A stretch of DNA of 64,000 nt from Dryas octopetala (lineage: Eukaryota > Streptophyta > Magnoliopsida > Rosales > Rosaceae), in contig OY992838.1 of the NCBI GenBank assembly GCA_963921425.1, positions 9,920,001 through 9,984,000 of the forward strand, read 5' to 3'. This document shows positions 33,651 through 44,335 of the stretch, piece after piece. The translations under genes were made by a program, and so were the position numbers. The notes below the pieces were generated by a model that was not told the DNA's origin, ran no database searches, and worked only from the letters and a program-made list of their open reading frames with translations. Positions within the stretch are counted from its first letter, which is position 1. Every line of letters starts with the position of its first letter.

Positions 33651-35549
33651 TCAAATGCCAAAATATGCCTTGACGGTAAGGGATGATCCAGAAGTGCCGA
33701 TGAGTTGTGCTTTAAGATATTCTGACTGATCAAGTGGCTTATATCTTAAGGGATTGTCCTTGTCCACAAGCTCCTTCGGTATGTATGTTACCCCTTTTTT
33801 GAGTGAAGCAAGCCCGAATGAATATCTAACCTTAGTTTCCTTCACAACGACTCTATGTCTACAAGACCGTATTCTATCATTGCTCCAAACCTAGTATGAA
33901 AAATAAAATAAAATTTGGAATTACACTAGAACTACAAACAAAAAAATAAAGAACTAATTAATTAATGATATATATCTCATAGTATGGATAAACATTGGTT
34001 GGACAAAAAAGTTCTTTCAAAATTTTTAGTGATTAAAAATAAGGAGATTTAGAGTTTAGTCCATTTTTTAAGTCTTTCTTAGACTAAGACCGGTAGTGAT
34101 TTAGAGTTTTTAATCAAGTCCTTTTATTTTTCTTCTTTGACGGCTTTATGTTAGGGTTTAGGGTTTATGTTAAAACCTAATATACAGCCTCTATAAAGCC
34201 CACTCTACACCTTAGGAGGAGAAATGCCCTTCAAATCGAGAGAAAACTTTATTATGAATTAAAAGAATTTTCTTACAAATTAAAAGAACTTTATTATGAA
34301 TTTAAAAAAATTTCTTATAAATTTTAAAACACCCCCGGTCTCAATCTAAAAACTATTTTTCTAAAGAATCCAAACCTAATTATCTCTTAAAAACATCTGT
34401 GTTTTATTAGAACGAGAGATTGGAATTTTGGAACTCTTCCATAAAGTGGACAAAAATATTATTAGACAATAGCTAATTGGTAATTGTTGAAAAATACGTT
34501 ATTTATACTATAGATAATCACCTCAATTGGATGCCGATGGATTAATATTGGTTTCACATGAATTTCATCATCAAGCTAGAAAATTGATTTTTCATCTATT
34601 AAATGAAAGAGTAGTGTGGGCTTATAACTACGTGGAATTTTCAAAGTTGCAACTCACTTATATTACGTATGCATGTGAGAGATGTGATATATACATATAT
34701 TAGTGGTGAATGCAGTACAAATATATATAGTTATATTAAATGAAAATTTATGGCATATACATACCTGAAACACATCACTTGCTAGGAATATGAAAGATGA
34801 AGGAGGAAGATCAACACATATCCATTGATCATCCTTTGTCTTTATCTCCAAACCATTGACATGATTTTGACAGAGAATGGTGGAAAAGTTCTTGTCCGTA
34901 TGACTAGCTAGGCTCACATCGCTTTCACCTTTCTTCGGTTCTTTGTATTTAGTAAATTTCATGGAGTAAAAACTCGATTGAATGTGATCATCATGATACT
35001 TCTCTACACCATAGTTCTCGAATACCATTCTCGTCACAACTTCATTTAGTTCTGCCAACACTTTCATATACATATTAACACTGTCACTGGCTCAACAAAA
35101 AAAACAACAACAATTAAAATTAGACAACAATTAAAATGAACAATCCAAAAACATATGTTTTGAAAAGTATACCGAAACTGATGGTTTCCGTTGGGCCAAA
35201 AAATATGTGAGAATCTCTGAAGTTCTTCTGGGTTTGAAACATTATCGAGGAACATGGATTCATGGGCAAGATTCTTAGTGAAATAGCCAGGGAAAGGCTT
35301 GTCTTGGTAAGCATGTTGGGCTTTGATTTCGGTGGGGAAATCAAACATCTCGCTCAATGTACCAAACAAAGTGTTGTGAAGCTCCAAAGACACTCTGTTT
35401 GACAGGATTGCAATGAAACAACCAAACTCTTCAAGTGCATGGCAAACTTCTCTGCGAGCGGAGAGCCAAGAACTTGTCCCTGGATTCGAGCAGTCCTCTG
35501 ATTTGGAGAAATCTACCAACGGAATTTTGGTCACTGTTTGGGTGCTCAT
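33651..35549 (-). CDS. 2-oxoglutarate/Fe(II)-dependent dioxygenase, AOP-like
   Basis: Three exons, 35549-35173, 35080-34765 and 33890-33651, with 92-bp and 874-bp GT-AG introns and matching phases, give 310 aa; AOP-type enzymes are about 320. These soluble enzymes oxidise small molecules using Fe(II), O2 and 2-oxoglutarate. The DIOX_N part has IPLVDFS and EFGCFIA. The DSBH core has the iron ligands HTD (SLASHTDKN) and the distal His in RSCRHRV, and the 2-oxoglutarate-binding RYSFG (R-x-S). YKPLDQSEYL and a C-terminal YFGI ending also match AOP proteins. All key residues are present, so it looks functional. It lies inside the UGT array on the same strand. The substrate is unknown; AOP members act in glucosinolate side-chain or other specialised metabolism, and Brassicales-type chemistry should not be assumed here. 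Confidence 0.9.
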
Positions 35550-36010
35550 GGTGTTCTTTTTCTGCTCACAAGCTAAGGAAAAGATGGAGAAAGAATTGTA
35601 GGAGAAGAGAGATCTCGCAAGGTGTTAAATGCTATGGAAAAGGTGGTGCATGCTAGCCATCTGTTTAGTGGTGGGCGCATGTATTACATGTATGAATTCT
35701 AGTCTTCTAGTTGAACCATAGGATACTCATCTCAATTCTTTACTAATCTTATCTCATATTTTCATGTCCTTTATTTGGTTATATGATACAGTTTGCAATA
35801 GTAAAAAGAAACGAAAAATCCATGTGCTTTATTTGATTATTTGACATGGCCTGTTTTAATCATTAGACCACATTTTACAATAGAAAATTGTAGGACCGCA
35901 AGCTACATTGGTTTGATACATAGATGGGAATCCACTTCACCCTTAATACAATCATTAATCAAAATCCTAAATATCCACTTCACTCTTAATGCAGTCAATT
36001 AATCAAAATT
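35550..36010. other. Spacer upstream of the dioxygenase, downstream of the orphan UGT exon
   Basis: It serves as the dioxygenase promoter region. From about 35898 it matches the 3' flank of the intact UGT genes (TTGGTTTGATACATAGATGG), with a local duplication of the CCACTTCAC-CTTAAT segment at about 35932-36000. Confidence 0.65.
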
Positions 36011-36951
36011 CTAAATTCTGGGAGACAGAAGCACCTTGTCAACCATTTTGTCCAAATCCAGAAAAGACAGCCCATTAGGACCAGTCACTGCCTCCTTTGC
36101 CAACTTCTTCCATTCAATGGCTTTCTTCCTCATTTCTTTGCCCTCCTCTCCTTCCATCAACTTTCTCACAAGCCCCTCTATGTAATCCCTTTTCACATCA
36201 CCCTCTATCTCCATGCCTATGCCCCACTCTTTGTAACAGTACCTGCAATTGGTCTGTTGCTCAGCAAAGAAAGGCCAACAAATCATAGGTACCCCACCAC
36301 AAACACTTTCAAGGGTAGAGTTCCACCCACTGTGAGTCAAGAACCCTCCAATAGAAGGGTGGCTCAGGACTTGTTCTTGAGGACACCAACTTGCCAATAG
36401 ACCCCTTCCCTTGGTCTCTTCCACAAACTCTGGTGGAACCACTGCTGAATCCCCTGCAACAAGGTCAGGCCTAATGACCCACAAAAAGGTCTGGTTGCTG
36501 TGTGCAAGTCCCCAAGCAAACTCAACCAGCTGCTCGGATGTCATCACTGTGATGCTTCCAAAGTTGACATAAACCACTGAATTGGGTTCTTTAGAGTCAA
36601 GCCATTCAAGACACTCTGGTTCCTCTGTCCATAGGTTTGACCCAATCGACTTCAAATCGTTATCTGCCGGGAGCTGATTAACTTGTAGATGTAGGGGTCC
36701 AATGGAGTAAATGGGTGGTAGCAAACTCAAAAGTCCATCTAAAACTTCATGTTCCAAGTCATGGAAGGTGTTCAAAATAATAGCAGAAGCTCTTTGAGCT
36801 CGTTTGGTCTCAGACACAACAAAATCCAGCATAATGTCATCTGGGTCTGTGGTCCTAATGAAGCTGGGGATGTCCTTCAAACGAATACCTCCCATGCCTG
36901 GTATCCAATCTACCTCAGTTTCCAAATACCCGTTTGTCAAATAACTCTCAT
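36011..36951 (-). pseudogene. Orphan exon 2 of a UGT85A-like gene
   Basis: The exon has the same length (941 nt) and splice acceptor as exon 2 of the intact UGTs. It is fully open from MTNGYLETEVD-like sequence to the stop and has an intact PSPG box (WCPQEQ...HSGWNS...FFAEQ). Intron homology continues to about 37165 and then stops; exon 1, with the catalytic His and Asp, is not found in the following 2 kb on either strand. The piece therefore cannot make an active enzyme by itself. Its open frame suggests the loss of exon 1 is recent. Confidence 0.88.
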
Positions 36952-37165
36952 CTGCAAATCAAAGAAAATAGAATAGTATTATTAGTGAAAGAAACATTCT
37001 TATCAAAATGTTTAATAAGTACAAGTTATTCATATGCATAAAAATAAATAAATAAATTTATTCATAAATTACAAATTAAATAAGTCTTTGACTTCCTAAA
37101 TCACCTCTCAGAAGCTTGAAGTCATTTCCTCAAATACATTACAAACAACATGCATGCAGTTTATC

Positions 37166-37483
37166 AACGTCTAGTAGAGCAAGTCAACTAGCAAATGGAA
37201 ATTATCCGGCAACAAAAATTCCACATCAAACCTCATCACCCAAGCACGAGGGACAGCTCTTTACCCACCTAAGCCAAAGCGATTAGAGCCAAACAATCAA
37301 GTTTCAAAGCCTTTTTAGATAAAAGTAGTGAATTAAAGCGTATCATAATAAATGAATTGAATAAAAAAAATTTAAATCGTAGATGAAATCAGAGAAATGA
37401 TATACTAGGTTTTTAGGGTTCTAAAATTGGGGCAAAACTTTGTTAAGAGATGAACGTATGTTTTGATGGGTTTTTTAAAGATA
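37166..37483. other. Unrelated sequence replacing UGT exon 1
   Basis: UGT intron homology ends at about 37165 and this non-UGT sequence begins; nothing recognisable is encoded. The junction marks the rearrangement that removed exon 1. Confidence 0.6.
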
Positions 37484-38965
37484 CATTGATTTTAACTACT
37501 AAATTTTAATAATTTTTTAGTTTAGGTATTAAAATTAGAAATAATTACTCATAACTACATATTTGCTATGGTTTTTAACTTGTAATACCACTATTATTAA
37601 TATATAATAATTAGGTTAGTTTTATTAACAATTAGGTTAGTTTGACTGCATGTGCTTTAGTTGACTGCAGCTGAGTGGGCTGCTTACCAGCTGGCGTGTG
37701 TTAAGTGATGCAGTTTTACAATTTTACCCTTATGACAGTTTTTAGTTATTTTTAACTTATCTGTGCCCTTTCCCCGATTATGTTTAGGTTCTTGATTTTT
37801 TTTGTTTAGTTCAGTTTCTGAAACTGCAGTTATCTGCAAATTTTTGCATTTTTCTGCAGTTTCTAGAACTGCAGTTTTTTGCAATTTCTGAAACTGCAAT
37901 TGAACTGAAACTGCATAAAAAACTGTAGTTTATGCAGTTTACAGTGAACTGAAACTGCAGTTTCTGGAATTACAAGTGAACTTTCTGCAGTTTCTAAAAC
38001 TGCAAGTGAACTGAAACTGCAGAAACTGCAATTTATTAGAGTTGAAACTGCAGTTTATTGGAGTTGCTGACTTGCAGTTTCAGTTTATTGGTGTTTTGGC
38101 ATGTTGCAGCTGGTGAGGACACGGCAGGTATTTTTAATTTTTGTTATCCCTATTTTCGTCAAAACAATGCGCTGACAGAGGGATCCAGTGGATGTGGTGT
38201 CCGCAAAGGAATAATAGAATTGTGGTAGTTGGCCCGCAAAGAAAGAAAGGGGTTTTGGGTGGTTTTGGTTAATAAATTTAGGTGCTAATACCTGTATGTT
38301 AACGGACCCTTAAAATTAAATACCATTTTAGATTAGATACTAGTTAAAAAATCAAACAAAATAATAAAGTAAAAGGTATTAAAATTTACAAATATTACAT
38401 CACATGCCACTACAATAAAAAAATAAAAATAATATTACATCACAAATATTATATTAATTTATACTATATTGTATTAAAAAAAAATCAATCAAGTCACAAC
38501 TTAAGTGTGACTGTCTTGGTAAATTGAAAAAGACAACTCACACTATACTATATATTATTTTGAGTAAAAGTATTGTTTTGACATCTATTTATATTATATT
38601 GTAGTATAATTTCTCTAAAAAATATTCAATTAAGTCACAACTTAACTGTAACTGTCTCACAACTTAGATGTGATTGTCGTACAGTCACAACTAAATGTCA
38701 AGTTAAGACTACATTAACAAATTTTCAAGATAATATAAAAGCCTCAAGGACAATTTTGTCAAAACTTTATAAATTTTAACTAACATTCATCATATGTGGG
38801 CCAAAGAATAAAAATGTCAAATGGAAAATGCTCAAATCAAAGGGGCCAACATATTTGTGACCTAATCTAAAAAACTACATTTAAATTTGGTAGTTCAATT
38901 GAAATATTATATGGTATTCATGATATACCAAAAAATTATTGAAATTTGATATTTAATCCTAATTT
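37484..38965. mobile_element. Diverged third copy of the AT-rich inverted-repeat element, split by an insertion
   Basis: 37484-37537 and 38310-38965 match the left two-thirds of the 7150-8135 element, including the TCACAACTTAA/CTGTGA motifs, but with many differences and no right inverted-repeat arm. The copy is interrupted by the insertion at 37538-38309. It lies directly upstream of the duplication partner copy at 39373. Confidence 0.65.
37538..38309. mobile_element. Unclassified 772-bp insertion with a CTGCAG palindrome cluster
   Basis: The insertion is flanked by a 9-bp direct repeat TTAAAATTA (37529-37537 and 38310-38318) inside the older element, which shows it was inserted. I see no terminal inverted repeats. 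From about 37800 to 38095 it carries a dense cluster of GAAACTGCAG/CTGCAGTTTC words in both orientations. A 9-bp duplication would fit a Mutator-like element without terminal repeats, but this is uncertain in AT-rich sequence. Confidence 0.5.
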
Positions 38966-39372
38966 TCTATATATGCTATTTATGGAACATTAATATATTA
39001 CTGCATCACATTAAAAAATCCAAAAATATATTATTATAATTGTTATTAGTCATAATATATTATTGACGAACAATTATAAAAGTGTTAGAAGCACACAAAA
39101 ACTACTCAAATGCTTAATTAAATTGTGGATCAGATCGACATAAATGTACTCTCTTTGTCTCTACCTACATGATATTGAAGGGTATAATAACACTTAATTA
39201 TAAATTAATATGTCTATATGTATATAGAGTCTTTTTCCAAGCAAGACGTCTGTTTTTTAATTAAAGAATATACGTATAGATTTTATGGCTTTTTTTGACC
39301 ATTTGATTTTATTTTTGATAGAGTTTAATATTTGACGGTATAAATCATTCATCGAGACATAGTCTTTTGTTT

Positions 39373-40358
39373 TAAGATCCATTGATTTTAACTACTAAAT
39401 TTCAATAACTTTTTAGTTTAGGTACCAAAATTAAATAGCATTTTAGATTAGGTACTAGTTGAAAAGTCAAATAAATTAACAAAGTAAAAGGTATTAGAAT
39501 TTACAAATATTACATCACATGTCATTACAATAAAAAAAATAAAAATAATATTACATTAATTTATACTATATTGTATTAAAAAAAAAAATCAATTCAGTCA
39601 CAACGTAACTGTGACTATTTTGGTAAATGAAAGAGACAACTCACACCACTATACTATATATTATTTTGAGTAAAAGTATTGTTTTGACCTCTATTTATAC
39701 TATATTGTAGTATAATTTCTCTAAAAAAAATTCAATTAATCACAACTTAACTGTGACTTTCTCATAACTTAAATGTGACTGTCGTTCAGTCACAACTAAA
39801 TTTGAAGTTGTGAGTGTCGTACAGTCACAACTAAATGTGAAGTTGAGACTACATTAGCAAATTTTCAAGATAATATAAAAGCCTTAAGGACAATTTTGTC
39901 AAAACCTTTTAAATTTTAACTAACACTCATCGTATGTGGGCCAAAGGATAAAAATGTCAAATAGAAAAGGCTCAAATCAAATAGGTCAACGTATTTATGA
40001 CCTAATCTAAAAAATTACATTTAAATTTGGTAGTTCAATTGAAATATTATATAGTCTTCATGATATATCAAAAAATTATTGAGATTTGGTATTTAATCCT
40101 CATTTTCTAGTTTTTTAATGAAGAAATTACAAATGTGGTCTACTTATTTTACAAATAGTATAAATTAATGTAATATTTGTGATATAATATTATTTTTATT
40201 TTTTTATCGTAATAGCATGTAATGTAATATTTGTAAATTTTAATACCTTTTACTTTATTATTTTGTTTAATTTTTTAACTAGTATTTAATCTAAAATACC
40301 ATTTAATTTTGATACATAAATTAAAAAATTATTAAAATTTAATAATTAAAATCAACGT
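39373..40358. mobile_element. AT-rich long inverted-repeat element (arm 2 copy)
   Basis: Near-identical duplicate of the element at about 7150-8135, with the same inverted arms and central motifs. Shared presence shows it was in the locus before the segmental duplication. Confidence 0.65.
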
Positions 40359-40544
40359 GCCTTAGCATATATAACAAACAATCATGTAAGTAATTATTAC
40401 TTTAATATAATTATTGGATGCAAGATTCTCAACGTAATCAAATAATTTGATTGGACGGAGCCAAGTATATTATTTCGGAGGGATATAAATACCATTTTGT
40501 TTCGTTCTTAAAAATTATTTTAGTATTTATGTCACTACAAGAAA

Positions 40545-40910
40545 AGTACTCATTTGCAGCATTCCATAAACGCTGCAAATTATCATTTGCAGCGTTTTCT
40601 TAAACGCTGTATATTGAGACGTTGCAAAAGATACCTTGTTTTTGCAACGTTTATTTCATGTTACTAAGAAATGCTGCAAATGATATTTTATAACATTTTT
40701 TCATCGTTGGATATTGACTTTTATAACAGTTGGATAACGTTGCAAAAGTTCCATTTACAACATATTTTTAACGTTGCAAAAGAGGTCTTACATCCCCCAC
40801 AAATATTATTCATAACATATTTTTAACGTTGCTAAAGATATTAGATTGCAAATGTTGTTATGTATTACTCAACTTGCAACATTGTTTAAATGCTGCGAAT
40901 ATTGGTTTTT
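40545..40910. repeat. Left subterminal repeats of the CACTA element
   Basis: About a dozen copies, in both orientations, of a 10-12-bp word close to AACGTTGCAAA (variants AACGCTGCAAA, AATGCTGCAAA, TTTGCAACGTT). Subterminal repeats of this kind bind the TNPA-type protein in En/Spm. A sparser set (about five, including AACGTTGCAAAT near 50381 and AATGTTGCAAAAAG near 50512) lies at the right end (about 50375-50540). Confidence 0.82.
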
Positions 40911-41444
40911 TTTTTTTTTTTTACATCCTTATTCTCTTGATTAACCATTATTGTTCAATTAGAAATATTTTAATACACCCACTAACTTCTAAAATGTTCC
41001 TCTCAAAGTCATGCATTAATCAAAATAGACATTGAAAAAATTAAATAAAATCAAGTGAATAATAGATCACATTCTTACAATTAATTATAAAATATCACAT
41101 AGTAAAATAATTACATCATTTCGCCACCTTAGTTTTTAGTGGAAATTACAGAAGAACTTAAATACATTCAACTAGAAGTTAAATATATTCTACATCAGAC
41201 CAACTATGTAGAACAAAATAAGGTCACCTACTTCTAACATATACCAAATGCATGTGTAGACCACAAAAAGGTCAATATATACATTATCAACTAGAGTCAA
41301 AATAATGGTCAAAATGGAGTTGCAAAAGACCAAATATGCACAAACTCAAAAAACATATCCTGCATTGGTATAGCTAGACCATGTGTAGAACCAAAAACAC
41401 TTTAGTTAGACTTTGGACCTAGAGATCACCCCTCTGCATAATAG

Positions 41445-41500
41445 CCAAAAACTACATTGTTCTAAATTAAGTACTTAATTTAGAACAATGTAGTTTTTGG
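41445..41500. repeat. 56-bp perfect palindrome across the end of the TNPA-like gene
   Basis: Two 28-bp arms, CCAAAAACTACATTG... and its exact reverse complement, meet at 41472/41473 with no spacer. The right arm encodes the last codons and, at 41477-41475, the stop codon of the TNPA-like frame; the left arm is immediately downstream in the 3' UTR. It could form a stable RNA hairpin at the transcript end or be a template-switch scar. Confidence 0.93.
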
Positions 41501-44082
41501 GCCAAGCAATAGTACTTCCAATTGCATCATCAACCACATTAAACTCTGACGTTGGACGATATAATGGAGCATCTTCTAATACTATAAGTGTCACCCAAAC
41601 CTTCCAACAATCTGGTCCAAGACAAACATGGTGTACCTTTGAAAGAGGATCTTTTGATGCAACTGTTCCTTCAGCTACAACTTCTCCAGTTCCCATCCAT
41701 GATAGTAATTTACATCGACCATTTTCCACATTCCTTGCATCTGATATAGTTGGATTCATGTGCTGCAAATAGAGTAATTACAAAGAAAAATAGAATGCGG
41801 TCAATTTTCTCCAAGAAGAAGATGTGACCAAATTGAATAAGCATATATATAATGCAAACCTGTGAAGTTTCCTTAGAATGTTGCATGCTATCCTTAGGAG
41901 TAGTAGTTTGATCCTATAAAGATTTTAGCATTTGTGTATCAAATTAAAATCACAGTAATACAGATAGTTGTTCTTCAAATCATAAGACAATTGGAATCTT
42001 TTACACACCAAATAGACACACACACACACATACAACACCTGTAGAATATCTTCAGAATGCTCCAATGTGTCCTCTGTAGTAGTTTGATCCTAAAAAAAAT
42101 TAATAAAATGTCATATATATGGTAATTGAACATGAAGTAATCATATATTTTGTTCATCATTTGGTGTCAATTAAAATTGAACCACAGCTCACATCACAGC
42201 AAACATGTAAGGGCCTTGGTTGTACATGAATTTAACATTTTTCATGCTAGTGTATTTCTATAATTAGATTAATAGAGTTCATTGCTTTTAGATAAAGAAA
42301 AAAAATAAAATTACCTTTTGTCTGCTGCCTTGTTTAATAAACAAGGCTTTCAGCTCATCAAATTGTGATTGAAGATCTTTAATCTTACCCTCAAGACATG
42401 CAACATTGGACCTATTATGTGCTTGTAAAGTGAATCTTGTTGATGTCGCTCCAAACCCGAGTGCTCGAACCCGCCCTGGTCGTTCAGCTCCAAATACATG
42501 GGTTAGAGCATCGTCCTTGAGAGATTGAGCAGCTTCACTTGCATGTTTTTTGTTATATTCACTCACTTTTTGCTGAATGTAAGCAAATATTTTGCTTAAT
42601 AGTGTAAGGCTAAAAATTAACAAATTTACTGCTTGTATTTATATTGCTAACTCAAAAGGGACAAACAAATCAACACTTAGATGGAGTGGATAGAAGTTGC
42701 AAAAATCAACACCTCATATCCAAACAAATAAAGAACATTGCAGATTCGAAAAACTTTATAATTAAAAAAAAAAAAGCAAACTAACATTAAATAAAAGAAT
42801 AGACAATGTATAACTGTTAAGAGATTGAAATAAACCATTCCCATAAGGGATTCCAACCCCTTTCGGTCTATTAATTAATGTATATTACCGTTGCATCAGC
42901 AAGTGCCTCACTAATTGGCTTTCCTGTTTTCTTTGAATATCCACGAAGCCACACATCAACTCTAGACACTGATCCATTCTCTTCTCTCTTAAGAAACATA
43001 GAAATAATTAGTGGATAACTCATTAATTTCAATTTTAGAAGAACTAAAGATTGATAGACAATACAAGTTTTACCATTTCATCTTCTAAACGAGCAAAGCC
43101 TTTCCGACCTGTGGTGTGAATGAGAGTCTGGTTTGCCTTCATGTCTTGAAACTTTTTACTCTTTTCCTAAAATAAAAAAAAATAGTAAACATGTAATTAA
43201 GAAGGCATCAATCTTTGTTTTACTTAATAAAAAATGTCAACATTTGCATTATTATATATAGAAGAACATGCTAACCTTGAAGGTATCAGACAGTCTCTCT
43301 TTGACAAACTTCGCCCAATGTTTTTCGGTAGTGCTTTTGGGTTTCAAGTCCTTGAATGCACCAATATGTCTGGAAAGATCCTCACTTTCAGCTAATTCTC
43401 GTATTTTTCGTGTTAGAACAGATTTGTGAGTCCTCCAGCTCCTTCCCATTGACATTAAAACAATTTTTTTATGGCATTCCTCTAACTTGAATTGTTGCTA
43501 CATTATAAAAGAAAATGATTTATGAAAAAGTTATAATGTAATAAACTTAATAATAGTAAAAAGCAACAGTATGCGTTACAATACTTACCTTAACACAAAT
43601 CCAAAGTCGTTCTTCTGTTTCATCATCAAGACCATGCCAATTATCTAATGTTATGGGCACCACTTGTCGTGCCAAACAACCAATATAAGAAGATAGCTTA
43701 TTAGAACTTTTCTTCACAGGTTGACCCAAAGGATTAAATTCAACATTGACAAGTCTTCCATCTTTGGGAGGACCGATAATATCAATCGTTGCAGGGCCCC
43801 TGGTCTTTTTTTTCAGTGGAAAGGAATCAGGTATCTCATCTACATTAGGCGCTGAATTATCAGAATCATCACGGATTCTAATTCCACGATTTTCAGTATT
43901 ATTTCTAAGAGCTGCAACACTAGCATCTTGTTCTTTCCTTGCTCTTTTGTTCCCCTGTTTAGACGACTGTGTAATCATAGATAATGAAATTTAGAGACTT
44001 TTATATTATCAAAATTCCAATACTGATAATATGTGCAAATTAACTGTACAGTGGAGTTTACCTCTGGGTTGGTTTTGGACAT
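41475..44082 (-). CDS. CACTA TNPA-like / Ptta En-Spm transposase protein
   Basis: Nine exons assemble with GT-AG junctions and unbroken phase: 44082-44062, 43966-43589, 43497-43276, 43166-43074, 42987-42889, 42572-42315, 42089-42039, 41913-41860, 41762-41475, giving 487 aa. The middle (KFVKERLS, VDVWLRGYSKKTGKPI, FGAERPGRVRALG) matches the plant transposase Ptta/En/Spm family. A leucine-rich coiled-coil segment (CLEGKIKDLQSQFDELKAL) follows. The C-terminal exon (GTGEVVAEG, KVHH, LYRPTSE, AWPKN) matches the DUF8039-type domain found in such proteins. The protein likely binds the subterminal repeats in the nucleus and helps transposition. The first short exon is a guess; the transcript may be shared with the upstream gene. 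Confidence 0.8.
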
Positions 44083-44335
44083 CTCTGAAAATCTGGTTTC
44101 AATTACAAGATCCTGCATACATGCCAATTTAAATAGAGATATACCTTTTTTTTTTCCAATGAACCTCAATAGATGAAGTTTATTAATGAAAAACAATAGG
44201 GAAAAAGATAATATGACATTTCAAAGCAAAAGCAACCAATAATTAACAACAAAAAGTGCTTAATCAATAGATGAAATAGTACCCTAAATATAATTTTTTT
44301 AATAAAAATCTAGGTTATTACACTAACATTAGAAG

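Noticed and set aside
43975-44196. Longer upstream start for the CACTA TNPA-like protein
   Set aside because: The upstream frame reads through intron-like AT-rich sequence; the short MSKTNPE exon with a good donor fits better, though transcripts are needed.
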